Positions 22,180 through 33,374 of a DNA stretch of 64,000 bases are shown here, piece after piece. Source of the stretch: Cyrtodaria siliqua (lineage: Eukaryota > Mollusca > Bivalvia > Adapedonta > Hiatellidae); NCBI GenBank assembly GCA_037043455.1, contig JAWPHD010000007.1, positions 310,001-374,000 on the forward strand, written 5' to 3'. Made by a program: the position numbers and the translations under genes. Numbering within the stretch: position 1 is the stretch's first letter; each line of letters opens with the position of its first letter. The notes beneath the pieces were generated by a model. That model saw only the letters and a list, made by a program, of their open reading frames with translations, had not been told where the DNA came from and searched no databases.

Positions 22180-23080
22180 GAGGTGAAAAGAACTGTGTGG
22201 AAAGATCGTCCAATAATCCGGATATTGCAATCGGGTTGTTTGCACGTCAGAGGGATGTAATCTATCTTCATTATTTTGAACCAGAATGTCACCAGATGTT
22301 TCTGTAAGGATTGAAATACAGTAGAACTTCGAAGCAATTATCGCATTTAAAACTGCATTAATCTAATGGCCCGTGAGATGGCATTTTCGTTTAGAATTAG
22401 ACCTACTGCTGAATCTGCATTCCAATATTTCTTGTAGCCATGAGTCTGCCATCCGATTACCAATGCTTTAAAAGGTTCCTTTAATCTTGGAACGAACAGC
22501 ATTGTTCATTAAACTGTTAGGTTCCACTATCTGCTGAATTTCAATTGCTTTCGACCACACAGTTTGGTCAAACTGGAGTACTATTGTATTTGCGCGATTA
22601 TCCAGCAACAAATGTCATTTGCTGATAGTATCCAGGTTTCGTCAATATACTTCATGCCAATCATGAGCATGATAATGGCTGGCAACTTAACACGATGCTG
22701 GCTATTATGGACCATTTGCATAAATTTATTCCACGATGATCTTTGAAGATTGAGTAACCAAGAGGTCTACTACCGTATATCAGCATGCATCGTCTCATCT
22801 ATTGATTAGAACGAAGGCAAGTATTTAAATACCAAGGCTGGCTTGCATTTGCTCCTAGGTATGATGTACGCAATTTGTATTTTCTCAGTAGCAGGTACTT
22901 CGCTCGCTGTGAGACTTACTCTTTGGATTATTTTGCATTTAACATTGCCAGGGGTAACAGTTGCAATTATTCCTATTCGTTGAAATGCTTTCAGGCCATC
23001 TAAAAAACGAATATTATAGTCCCCATTATCTGCAGCAAACTGAAGACAGTCTCGTTTTGTATCCCTTCCATATAAAAAAA
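22180..23080 (-). pseudogene. Decayed TE-type protein gene of an unnamed family
   Basis: On the minus strand, an open frame without a start codon runs from about 23,080 to 22,811. It contains Q-F-A-A-D-N-G-D-Y-N-I-R, then D-G at the next turn, and I-A-T-V-T-P-G. After frameshifts, a second segment near 22,610-22,520 reads V-L-Q-F-D-Q-T-V-W-S-K-A, and a third (about 22,470-22,420) has S-I-G followed by M-A-D-S-W-L. From memory, blocks of this kind (ADN-D-H, the DG block, then TFDQP-W-KA, then SIG-LM) occur in this order in large uncharacterised proteins, probably transposon-encoded, of cnidarians and molluscs. I cannot name the family. Multiple stops and shifts show it is dead. Its upstream end is cut by the Naiad fragment that starts at about 23,085. 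Confidence 0.5.
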
Positions 23081-23084
23081 AATA

Positions 23085-23640
23085 AGTATACAGGTTGAAC
23101 AGGAAATGCAGCTTTCACAGAACACAGTAAACTCAAAAACACGCAAAATGGCAAACAAGAAAGGCAATGTTAATAAAAAAATAAAGGCAAATGACATCAC
23201 AAACACAAAAAGGGTTGACAATAGGGCTACCGCCTTGGAACGTCAGTGGCAAACAAGGCCGCTGGGGGTTGTTTAAACCAGGTTCGTTCTAGGGTGCACC
23301 AAACCTAACACTTACCTTACTATCATCCCAATAAAACAGGACAGTGTAAATAAAGAAATCTATTCTCTAACCAACAAGGAAGCATTAATAGGCAATATAA
23401 GTAAAACAGAAATATATAAATACAAAAACAAAATAGCCTAGTAAGCCACAAATAAGGTACTCAGTGACTTGGCATAAGCCATAGCAATAAGAGAATAAAC
23501 CATTGAGGGCACGACAAGACAATATTGCAGACAAAATTCAAACGTCACCGTCCTTTTGGGCTTTATAGGGTACACAGCGCGTCCGCTCATCGCACAATTA
23601 AAGAGGAAACCATTCCTTGGTGAACCGTCGTATTTCGTTT
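23085..23640 (-). mobile_element. Naiad 3' end, truncated and diverged
   Basis: The minus strand carries the last part of the RT-downstream region and the 3' tail, including the inverse of GGTTTAAAC-CAGGTTC and AACAGGACAGTGTAAATAAA. The SECIS region (23,540-23,580) has diverged. Confidence 0.8.
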
Positions 23641-24329
23641 AAAGTTCTGTACTTCAGAGTAAGAACAAAAACATCCAAGGTTAAAGAGTGAATCAAAAAG
23701 AAATATGGATCCAAGATTCCTATCAGTTTGAACTTGAAGTACAACATGTAAAGGTGCAGTAATTGACTTGACAGAACACATTGCATGACTATCCTGGACA
23801 ATCGATGCACTTTTCTCATCAACGTCTTTGCTCGTAAATAACGTTTTCGAAAAAAGATTTAAGTGTTGGAACAACTTTTTCCGAATTGGCTTGTTTTGAT
23901 GATATTTCCTCAAAATCTGGGTTGATCGTACAAGTATCTTCCGAAATGTTATTTAATGTCTTACCAGATTTGCCACGGTGTCAATAAGCCATAGCTTTTG
24001 TAACTTTGAATCGGCTTTTTTTGACTCGCTGTAAAAGTTATACAGAAGCGAAGAAGCAGTATTTCTGAAAGTAACGAGTTTTTTTTCTGTTATAATTATT
24101 CTATATTATAAGTGGCCTAAAAGGCATGTCTTCATGGCTTTGATTCTACACCTGAATGTCCTAGAATGTTTACCATTTTAAGTATCGCGTCATTGACAGG
24201 TAATATATTCGGTCATCGTCGCTTTTATTGAGGAACATGACTGTACGAAGCAAAGCGTCATCCGAGAATGTGGAAGATGGGCGGTCACGTTTAACCGCAC
24301 CGGAAGCACATCTGATGGTTGAATATTGT
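23641..24329. other. No gene recognised
   Basis: Overlapping short frames with no recognisable domain. Confidence 0.5.
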
Positions 24330-24545
24330 TTGTTCGATTTGTTCGTGGTGGAGGCAGTCCACTCACCTTTTCCTGGGTAGAGCCAGTTCAGAATCCCTCC
24401 TACCATCCGTAAGAATTGCCACTTTCTCACCTACAAGTCGAGCTTCCAGTGGGATTCGAACCCGCAGCAGTGAAAGGCGAGAATGTTTCAAACTCTGCGT
24501 CTTTTTCATCCCGGCCACGGAGACGCTACATGAACCAGAAGCTAC
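24330..24545 (-). mobile_element. SINE-A, near full length
   Basis: Read on the minus strand: AGCGTCTCCGTGGCCGGGAT (tRNA-Ser-like head), box B GGGTTCGAATCCCACTGGAAG, GTAGGTGAGAAAGTGGC, and GGCTCTACCCAGGAAAAGG. It ends in CTGCCTCCACCAC. Confidence 0.75.
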
Positions 24546-24869
24546 TTCGACAGCTACTTCGACAAAACGGTCGAGGTTTTCCTTTGACTGTACGTTACGT
24601 ACAATAGTTGCGTACATGCGAGGCATACAAGTATTATGTACATTTATTTAATGCGTCGTAAGTTGCGTTCTTGTGGTGCTGTCGTGCTCATCGATCAGTG
24701 GATCGTGTACGCATATGTACATGATTGCGAACATACGATGCATGGAACATTTATTGCGAACAGGCCTTATGCAACGCATACTTGCGTGTCTACGCTTGCA
24801 CGCAACGCTTGCGTGTAAAGAAACATAAGTGTCGACTAAAAGTTGATGTGTGCTTCTTATAGCTAGACA

Positions 24870-25405
24870 GGTGGGTAAGTGGGTGCCCGTAATTAATGGG
24901 CAGACGCCCAAGTTATCTGTATCTGTGCGTAATGCATTTCCGTGATACTTGACGATTATAATGCGGGTTTGTTTAAGTTCGATATTCGCCAGTTTGGCGA
25001 TTCGCATTCATGAGAATTCTGCAAATCCTGTCATTCTTCGGGATCTTGCTTCAAAGAAGTCATCGAGAAGTTGCGAACGGTTCGAATCTTTGATTCATTG
25101 CGACTTAGTATTGTTTAGTCAGCAGTTGTTTAGCGAACACATTGTGGCTTTCTTTTTCTAGATCTTATTTTTCCTTCAACATGACCGGGTTCTGGACATA
25201 ACGCAATTTAGTCCTACGTGATGGCGCATCACGAACTGAGTCGGCTTTCATCCCAAGATATCTGTATGTACTACAAACGTTTAAAAGTATTTACAAGAAG
25301 GTAAATGGGTGCCCGTAACTTAAAGGTGGGCAGAGGCCAAAGTTATCTGTATCTGCACGTAACGCATTTCCGTCACATCTGATGATTATAATGCGGGTTT
25401 GGTTG
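24870..25405 (+). repeat. ~100-bp direct duplication
   Basis: Bases 24,872-24,972 and 25,303-25,402 share GGGTGCCCGTAA, AAGTTATCTGTATCTG, GCATTTCCGT and GATTATAATGCGGGTTTG. Non-coding. Confidence 0.75.
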
Positions 25406-25539
25406 CGCATTTGACATCTACAAGTGTCAGTGACGATTGGTTGCTCGTTGATTTCAGTCCCGTATTTTCAGAAGATGTGTGTTTGTGTGTATGGTGTTTT
25501 CTTCATTTTTAACACATGTAAGCTTATATATGACGGTCG

Positions 25540-25735
25540 TATTTGCTGTGGTGGAGGCAGACCACTCACTTTTCATTTGTATAACCAGTACTGTGCACCC
25601 CGCCATCTGTAGGAATCGACACTTCTTCACCCTCAAGTCGAGTTCCAGTGCGATTCGAACAGGCAGCGGTGAGAGCGAGGAGGTTTACAACGCAACGTCG
25701 TTAGCCTCTCGGCGACGGAGACGCTGTATTTTTCG
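25540..25735 (-). mobile_element. SINE-A, near full length
   Basis: Minus strand: GCGTCTCCGTCGCCGAGAGG head, box B GTTCGAATCGCACTGGAACT, GTGAAGAAGTGTCG, and GTGAGTGGTCTGCCTCCACC. Confidence 0.75.
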
Positions 25736-26829
25736 AGGAAAGAAGGAATGTCTGTAAGTTGCACTCTCTATTCTCTCCTTGAATGGGCGTTGGTTTCAAC
25801 GGGAGCTGCTCTATATATATACATTGTATATATCGTGCTGCTTTCCATTGTACTTCTTCAAGTGCTTCGCTGTCTTATGGGAGGTGCGGGTTCCAGACTG
25901 TGGAGGCGTAAACAAGAGACAGGCGGACCATGGCGGTGTATGTTGCAGCCGTGACATTGGTGAAACAGTCTTTGAAATTTCTGTGTATGAATCCTAGTGT
26001 CTGATTACACTTTTCACACTACTTTCTCTTCTTTGTTTTGTGACAGAACGACTATACATTTAGATAATAAACACATTTGCGTCAGTATCTATTGATTGCA
26101 GATGTTGACTTGAACAAAGTGCGGATGGTGTTTCATGTATTGACGTGTAGAAAGTCTGAGATGCTGTTGTATAATCTATTTTGTTCGCTCTTGTTTTTCC
26201 AAAACAATTACCGGAACCATCCTGAATACAGTTACGTATTCGCGCCATCATTTCACGGCTTCAAATCAACTATCGTAATGTGATACGAATAGCAACAGAC
26301 ACTGTAGGTGTCAGGCTGGTATTATTTTACTTCCGGGTCGTTACCCTCGAAAGTAGTACTTAAAACAAAAATGTGTTGACAGTTCAGGGCCTGGTTACTT
26401 GTGAAAAAATGTGTTTGAATACTGTGTTTACTATGCCATTATATAAAATGTAATGTTTGCAGGTTTTATTAGCACTGAGCTTTGTTTTACAGGACTATTT
26501 CCTGACTGTGGAGAGAACCAAATAACGCCATCTGCCTACTCACAGAGATGTGGTGAACTTTTTGAAATGGACATTTTGTGTACGGAAGTGAAATTTGTGA
26601 ACAAACAAGTATTTCGTCAGGGGTTAAGACGTTTGATTTTCAGGACTTCTACATGGATAGTTGAAGGAAAAAAGTTCCATATATGTGAACCTTATTAGTG
26701 GAATAAATGACAACGACTCGACTCGAAAACAGTGTATTTTGTTCTATTCTCAATGTACTGAAATATTACCAAAATGATATATAAGGTCCTATAGGTCCGC
26801 ACTTTACTGCAAACAAGGACTTGAAACGA
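25736..26829. other. No gene recognised
   Basis: No domain, repeat family or RNA gene identified. Confidence 0.5.
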
Positions 26830-27430
26830 CAATGAAAGAGACAAAAAACAACAGAAAGGGTGGTGAAGACAGGGTTACCGACTTGGAACGGTCAGTAGGC
26901 AATAAGACCTACTGGTTAGCTTGAATCGATTTTATATGCGCACAATCCTCGCTATTATCCTGTCTTCAGCGCCCAAATAGACAAGACAGTGTAAACAAAA
27001 CTAAATCCCATCAAAAGGAAATCTCTAACAATAAAGTCAACATCCAGAGAAACCAACTAAAGATATACATACAAAATAATAAACATCTCAAGATGTATCC
27101 AGAATCGTACTGAACAACCATAGTAGTTGCAGCTAAAGAGAAGATGCAGCTAAAGAGAAGACCAATCTAGGGTACGACCAGAAAACCCGAGGGACGAAAG
27201 CTCATGCACCCACCTCCCTTAGTTGGGGTTTCAGTAGGTACAATCATAGAGTCCCAAGAGGTAGTCCAGTCATCGTACAAGTGAAAAGTGAAGCGTAATG
27301 ACTGACTGTAGAGGGGTCAATCACTAAACATGCAGTGCGCTGTAAAACCAAGGGGTTATATCCTTTTCTGACGAACTTCCTGATTACCGAGACCTGTAAC
27401 GACGTTTGTATGTCGTAACAGATCCTACAT
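26830..27430 (-). mobile_element. Diverged Naiad-related 3' end
   Basis: The block order of the Naiad tail (inverse of ACCGACTTGGAACGGTCAGT, a hairpin region, ACAGTGTAAA, and a GTCCAGTCATCGTACAA-type RT-end remnant) is retained, but the sequence differs throughout. It represents an older or separate subfamily. A close relative is at 51,140-51,355. Confidence 0.65.
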
Positions 27431-27439
27431 CATACAGTT

Positions 27440-27895
27440 TCAGATTCAGAAGTGTTGACGTGTAGAAAGTCGATGGCCGCTGTTGTTTACTTGTGTATGT
27501 CTGTAGGAAATGCGGGACGCTATAGCAGGATGACGAATATGTGGAGCGTTATTATAGGTGTTGGGCATATTGAAAGTGAGGGACGCTGTTGTGTGTGTTG
27601 GACGTGTGGAAAGTGCGGGACGCTATTGTGTGTGTTGGACGTGTGGCAAGTGCGGTACGATACTGTGTGTTTTTCTGTAGAAATTGAGGGCGATATTATG
27701 TGTTTACGTAATAAAAGTGCAGGACGCTGTTGTAGGTATTGGACGTGTATAAAATGCCGGACGACTTTGTGTGTTTTGCAATTTGAAAGTGCAGGGCGCT
27801 TTTGTAGGTGTTGACGTGTAGAAAGTGCGTGACAATATTGTGTGTTAACGTGTTAAAAGTGCAAGACGCTGTTGTAGGTGTTGACGTGTAGAGGT
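27440..27895 (+). repeat. Diverged 36-40-bp minisatellite, block 1
   Basis: Repeats of GTTGACGTGTAGAAAGTGCG then GGACGCTGTTGTAGG, with indels. The unit is shared with blocks at 28,335-28,535, 30,185-30,345 and 30,785-31,160. Confidence 0.8.
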
Positions 27896-28094
27896 TTACC
27901 ACCACTAAGTACATGTAAACCTCCGAGGTGTAGTCGTATGTAAAAAAGTAATCCCTCCTTTTTTGATGGAAATGGGCATTATAAGTAGGGGGGAAAACTG
28001 CTCATTGCTATTCGTGTTTGTGGTTGTATGTATAAGAAGCGTATTATTAGCTTTTACTAGATCACTGATGTACATTTTCGAAATTTCCATTTTA

Positions 28095-28325
28095 TGCTTT
28101 CACTTTGTGAGCAATGAAAACAGTCAATTACCTGTTTAGTAAACAAACAAGATCTTTCTTACATGTCTTGTGACCCCAACTTTTCTGGTAATTATTCAAG
28201 TGGAAAGTTAGTTTTCTATATGAACATTACACTGCTGCATTATCCTTGTGTTGAATTTGCAGCAAATCATTAATATGTGACATTTTAACATTGGTGTCTA
28301 TGGGGAAAATAATTAGTGGTTTCAT
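28095..28325 (+). repeat. Dispersed repeat family F
   Basis: Matches 29,940-30,185 in direct orientation and 21,300-21,575 inverted. It ends with the same TGGGGAAAATAA-type sequence, followed by minisatellite units in both plus-strand copies. Confidence 0.75.
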
Positions 28326-28334
28326 ACCTAGAAA

Positions 28335-28535
28335 ATGCGGAACGATATTGTGTATTTAGGTGTTGAAAGTGCGGAACTCTGTTGTAGATGTTGACGCGTA
28401 TAAACTACGGGACGATATTGTGTTCGCATAACGCTGTTGTAGGCGTTAAAGTGCATAACGTGCGGGACACTGTTGTAGGAGCTGACGTATAGAAAGTGCG
28501 GGACACTGTTGTATGTACTGACCGGGTTGTAGTCG
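28335..28535 (+). repeat. Diverged minisatellite, block 2
   Basis: About five units of the TAGAAAGTGCGGGACRCTGT type. Confidence 0.75.
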
Positions 28536-28699
28536 ATATGGCGTATAAGCTACAAAAAATATCCATGAATAGCTAATCAGGTTTACCACCACTAGTTGTC
28601 ATGGAAAGAGTTCTTAACACAACCGTTATGGTACAATAATAACATTAAGATCGGAAGATCGCAATTTCTTTTTTTTAAAAAAGTTGGCATGATAAATGT

Positions 28700-28983
28700 G
28701 TTTGATTTATTAATGAAATAATGGATAACAATGGTAATCTTTTCTGTTTTACTCTATTTATCAAAAACTTTATTGTACATTCACATTTTTTAGAATATGA
28801 AGGTATGACTGCAGCAATACGGGGATACCTTCAGAAACAAACTTTTGCTCATTTTTGCTATCAGTTTATAAAATCCAATTTGCCCATCAACCGTGTCCCT
28901 AATAACAAGAGCACAGAAAGGTTGTCGTCCCATTTTTGATATACTTATTAAATCAAATGTACACTCAACATCTATAGCCATAT

Positions 28984-29020
<37 letters not shown>

Positions 29021-29510
29021 ATATGGTATAAATATAGACAGAGACTGGAATGAAGTTTCAAAATATCTTTCAAATGTACAAAAGATACTAGATTACAATG
29101 GTTTCAGGAACAGATAAACAGACACAGAATTACTGCTAAAACATCCATTAGACAAAAATGAAGATAAAAAATGATAACACCTGTAGTTTTTGCACAGAGT
29201 CTCCAGACAAAAGAAAAATCCAAAAGAAAATGCCAAGAATAGTGTAATTATATCTGTTAAATTATGTTCCCCTCTGTTCCTACTGAATAATGAAGTGTCA
29301 CATCTGCATAGAAATATCTTATCTTTCCTTTATATATTTATTTTGGATAACACCATTTTTGTTTCACACAGTGGCAGTCAACTGTAGGAAAACTCAGCAG
29401 AGATTGTATGTGGATCTTGTATACAAACCGAAACACGCATACTTTGATTATGTGAGCATTGTATTTATCTACGTTAAACAATTCTTTATGTATGCCGGGT
29501 TTTGAAAAAA
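28700..29510 (+). pseudogene. LINE reverse transcriptase C-terminal remnant
   Basis: Successive frames encode D-N-N-G-N-L-F then F-L-E-Y-E-G-M-T-A-A-I-R, then K-G-C-R-P-I-F-D-I-L-I, then F-K-C-T-K-D-T-R-L-Q-W-F-Q-E-Q-I-N. A C-S-F-C zinc-binding pair and a tail with Y-V-K-Q-F follow. This order matches the region downstream of the RT in L1/Tx1-like LINEs as I remember it. Frameshifts, stops and the G run at 28,984-29,018 break it. The upstream RT core and endonuclease are absent. Confidence 0.6.
28984..29018 (+). repeat. Poly-G run, 35 G
   Basis: Thirty-five uninterrupted G residues lie inside the LINE remnant. The run can form G-quadruplexes. Its length may be affected by assembly or slippage. 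Confidence 0.95.
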
Positions 29511-29939
29511 CAAACATTTCTTTACCATTATCAACATGATCAATGAAGGCGTATTAAAGTAAAAATAATAAATATTTTAAAAACTTTGTAAATGTTTACT
29601 GCTTTTAAGATTTAAAGGGACACGCAGTAATCTGGTGTATTTGCACATACAGTTCTTTTGAAAGAATCTCAGATTGAAGAGACTCCCATCAAAATTGTAT
29701 TTTAAATCTTCTTTTGAATATTGTGAAGAAATTAAAAAAAAATCCCCATTTATACATTTCTAACCATGATATGCATTTTTTTTCTTCTAAATATTTTGAA
29801 AACTGTTTATATATAAATATTATGCATATTACATCTATATCTGTACGGCTTGTAGAAGTGTGATCAACCCGACCCCCACATACCTATTACGAGGTAAATA
29901 CATGGATTACCATTAACTTGATGATTGAAATTTAAAAAA

Positions 29940-30185
29940 AGTTTACGCTTTGTTAGCAGCTATCAATGGAAACAGCTGTACCTATGACCTGTTTAGTAAA
30001 CAAAAAAGAACTTTCGTACATGTCTTATGATCCCCAACTTTCTGGTGATTTTTCAAGTGGAAAACTCTTTGTATACGAAAATGACACTGATTCATTATCC
30101 ATACTTGAGTTGAAGCTGCAACAAATCATTAACATGTGACAATTTTTAACATTGGTGTCAATTGGGAAAATAAATGGTGGTTTAA
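29940..30185 (+). repeat. Dispersed repeat family F
   Basis: Direct copy of 28,095-28,325 and, like it, immediately followed by minisatellite units. A half-MITE end TTAAAGGGACACGC precedes it at about 29,612. Confidence 0.75.
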
Positions 30186-30345
30186 CGCATTACGTGTAGA
30201 CAGTGCGGGACGCTGTTGAGCTGCTGACCTGGTAAAAGTGTGGGACGCTGTTGTAGGTGCTGACCTGTTAAAAGTGCGGTACGCTGTTGTAGGTGCTGAC
30301 CTGATAAAAGCGCAGGACGCTGTTTTAGGTTACATTGCACCATTG
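30185..30345 (+). repeat. 36-bp minisatellite, block 3
   Basis: Four units of GGTGCTGACCTG-TTAAAAGTGC-GGGACGCTGTTGTA type. Confidence 0.85.
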
Positions 30346-30784
30346 ATTTTCCTTCTTTGTTTTATATAGGACGAATGTATGTCAAGAGACAAAAAATGCG
30401 CATTTTTCTCCGTAGACATTTTTTAAAACACATATCATTCAAACGATCGAGTGTCGTCCAATATAAGAATGCAATAAAAACAGGGGTCATGTATCATGTA
30501 AGAAAAAGACAATCTGTTGAATGACGTCACGTTCTATATTGACACGTCACAGATAGATTTACCCCATTTCTACTTTCGCTTTACTGTTTATGTCAATTAT
30601 AATTAAATATCTCAAACAAACATTAATAAATGTTCCCAGTACATCATTTGGGTGAATTATACGTAATAATAACAAATCAAAAGTGTGCATTTTGTATCAC
30701 TAGTAGGGCAAGGAAACGTTTTTAATTAGGCACTATTTGACTATACACACCGGAAGCACAAACGCAATGGTGTAAATGCGCCTT

Positions 30785-31160
30785 GTAGGTGCTGACCTGT
30801 TAAAATTGCGGAACGCTGTTGTAGGTGCTGGCCTGTTAAAAGCGCAGGACGCTGTTGTAGGTGCTGACCTGTTAAAAGCGCAGGACGCTGTTGTAGGTGC
30901 TGACCTGCTAAAAGTGCGGGACGCTGTTGTAGGTGCTGACATATGAAAAGTGCGGGACGCTGTTGTAGGTGCTGACCTGTTAAAAGTGCGGGACGTTGTT
31001 GTAGGTGCTGACCTGATCATTACGCAGAACGCTGTTGTAGGTGCTGGCCTGTTAAAAGCGCAGGACGCTGTTGTAGGTGCTGACCTGTTAAAAGTGCGGG
31101 ACTCTGGTGTAGGTGCTGATCTAATAAGATTGCGGGACTTTGTTGTAGATATTGACATGT
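30785..31160 (+). repeat. 36-bp minisatellite, block 4 (about 10 units)
   Basis: Regular 36-bp units of GGTGCTGACCTG, TTAAAAGTGC and GGGACGCTGTTGTA. Because 36 is divisible by three, the minus strand stays open across the array and would encode a 12-residue repeat (R-S-A-P-T-T-A-S-C-A-F-N). No start signal, domain or conservation supports a real protein. Confidence 0.9.
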
Positions 31161-32150
31161 AAAAAGTACGCGGTTGTATGTGTTGACCAGATTCAAGATG
31201 CGAGATACAAAATTAGACGTATAGTCGGTATGGCATATAAAATAAAAATATTATCTATGAATAGCTATTGACAGACATGAGGTGTAGAAAGTGCGGTTAG
31301 CTTCGACAATCATTATGTTAAGTGCCGTTACAAATTCGAGACTTGTGGCCAAAACATATTGCTATGATTCTACATGAAATTAAAAATGTTTAATCCATAA
31401 CCTCATAAAGAATCATGAGGAAATTCAGGAACGTACTGTCAGAAAAAAAAAGCTTACTTGATATTCATCCATCCATGACATACCCCGTATCTGGACTGTC
31501 GAATTATTCACACAGCTATGTTGCGCACATCAGTCCGGTTGTGTTCATTTACACTAATGCATAAACATATCTGTCTGATTGGAAACGAAAACATATGTTA
31601 ATAATGAAAAGATATAGGACGGCGAAATTGTTTAATTGAATTGCTGTTTAACAGATCATCCACACATGATGTTTTTGTTTATCGTTAATGTATTTCTATA
31701 GATATTCCTAGTCTGTCATTTGCGTGGTTTGTACTATTCAAGAAGATTACACGTGCAATCGAAATCAGTGGTAGTAGAGCATTAATTCTTTGAAAATTCG
31801 AGCTGAACATGAGTGGTAGAATTTATAAAGTATATACTTGGCCCTATATAAATGAATAGAATCGACACATAGTTTGTAACAATACAAATGCATAAATGCA
31901 TATTCACGAACACTTAGCTCTAAGATCAGTGGAGACCTCTGAGATTAGAAAAAAATGGACTTATAACTGTGTTTTGTTGCTAGACCCCCACCGCACCCCA
32001 CCCACCCCAACCCATATGAATGGACTGACAGTGTTTTTTTGTTTCTCAAGCAATTGTTATACCCTAACCGCTCCTCCGCGCATGCAGTTGCACGTTTATG
32101 CGTGGTAGTGGTGGGGTGGGATAGAAGATTGACGTCGTTTGTACTTGACC
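31161..32150. other. No gene recognised
   Basis: Two or three further decayed minisatellite units near 31,160-31,300. Otherwise nothing identified. Confidence 0.5.
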
Positions 32151-32460
32151 TTAAAGACATCACACCAGCCTAATCCATCCTATATAAATAGTGGGGGCAT
32201 AATTATGATTGTTTTTTTCATGCATTGTGAGAAGAAAGAGAATTTCATGCAAAATTGGAGATTGGTATGTACCGTTATATTATGAGGCCCCGACAAACAA
32301 TTTTAAATCCGATTTAATTATTTCTAAATTGTATGTGTAACAGTACCAGCATGATTTAATTTCAATATTTTTAGTACTGATTTTCGTTAAGTTTAAGACA
32401 ACATATATTATATTGTTAATTTAATAATAATTATGTGTAAACTTACATTAATTGGGTCTT

Positions 32461-32742
32461 CTAAAATGGTCTCCAAATACAATCTTTGAACAATAAACTG
32501 ACCCATCTTAACCAAATTCGATTTCGGTATCCATAGGATGATCGACGTGCGTTGTCCAAACTAATGTTTTCATACGAATGACACACAGCTAAGTTTGTTT
32601 TTAAAATGTACTGTATATCACCACAAGAACCTATCCTTTTGTCGTGAAAAATGTTTAGTGTGTTATTAAAAGATTCCACTGAATAAGACTCCATACTGAA
32701 AATGTAATTCTGGGGAGTTTTGTAAACGTCAAAACGTTTGAT
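32461..32742 (-). pseudogene. Transposase C-terminal fragment, left palindrome arm
   Basis: The frame runs into the arm from the spacer and ends at a stop at 32,461. It encodes about 93 residues with Y-S-V-E-S-F-N-N-T-L followed by a D-K-R block, then L-K-T-N-L-A-V and a final W-R-P-F. The pattern (S-x-E-x-F-N/H then KR, then LA) resembles the C-terminal catalytic-Glu region of Kolobok-like/THAP-associated transposases, as I recall them. I give moderate weight to the family because the TTAA flanks agree. The N-terminal domains and earlier catalytic acids are missing. Confidence 0.5.
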
Positions 32743-32782
32743 TGTCGATAATAAAAGCTGTTTTGCAAAAGGGTCTGTTATG

Positions 32783-33064
32783 ATCAAACGTTTTGACGTT
32801 TACAAAACTCCCCAGAATTACATTTTCAGTATGGAGTCTTATTCAGTGGAATCTTTTAATAACACACTAAACATTTTTCACGACAAAAGGCTAGGTTCTT
32901 GTGGTGATATACAGTACATTTTAAAAACAAACTTAGCTGTGTGTCATTCGTATGAAAACATTAGTTTGGACAACGCACGTCGATCATCCTTTGGATACCG
33001 AAATCGAATTTGGTTAAGATGGGTCAGTTTATTGTTCAAAGATTGTATTTGGAGACCATTTTAG
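32783..33064 (+). pseudogene. Transposase C-terminal fragment, right palindrome arm
   Basis: This is the mirror copy of the left-arm fragment. It differs at two residues (I to L after D-K-R, and Y to F before G-Y-R-N). Both arms keep the frame open to the same stop, so there has been little time for decay or the arms are kept alike by gene conversion. Confidence 0.5.
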
Positions 33065-33374
33065 AAGACCCAATTAATGTAAGTTTACACATAATTATTA
33101 TTAAATTAACAATATAATATATGTTGTCTTAAACTTAACGAAAATCAGTACTAAAAATATTGAAATTAAATCATGCTGGTACTGTTACACATACAATTTA
33201 GAAATAATTAAATCGGATTTAAAATTGTTTGTCGGGGCCTCATAATATAACGGTACATACCAATCTCCAATTTTGCATGAAATTCTCTTTCTTCTCACAA
33301 TGCATGAAAAAAACAATCATAATTATGCCCCCACTATTTATATAGGATGGATTAGGCTGGTGTGATGTCTTTAA

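Larger units (their letters stand above)
32151..33374. mobile_element. 1,216-bp near-perfect palindromic element flanked by TTAA
   Basis: The element proper is 32,155-33,370, with TTAA at 32,151-32,154 and 33,371-33,374. The left arm (32,155-32,742) is the inverse of the right arm (32,783-33,370), with only two mismatches that I found in 588 bp. A 40-bp spacer is unpaired. The ends read AGACATCACACCAGCC. The TTAA duplication and symmetry suggest a Kolobok-type (or piggyBac-type) derivative in which one end with part of the transposase was copied in inverted form. Confidence 0.85.

Noticed and set aside
24319..25007. Several overlapping frames of 60-119 codons on both strands
   Set aside because: They overlap each other across SINE-A and a duplicated non-coding stretch; no coherent protein.
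30733..31158. 141-codon minus-strand frame with a 12-residue repeat
   Set aside because: It is a by-product of the 36-bp minisatellite. It has no start context or domain, and the opposite strand is also partly open.
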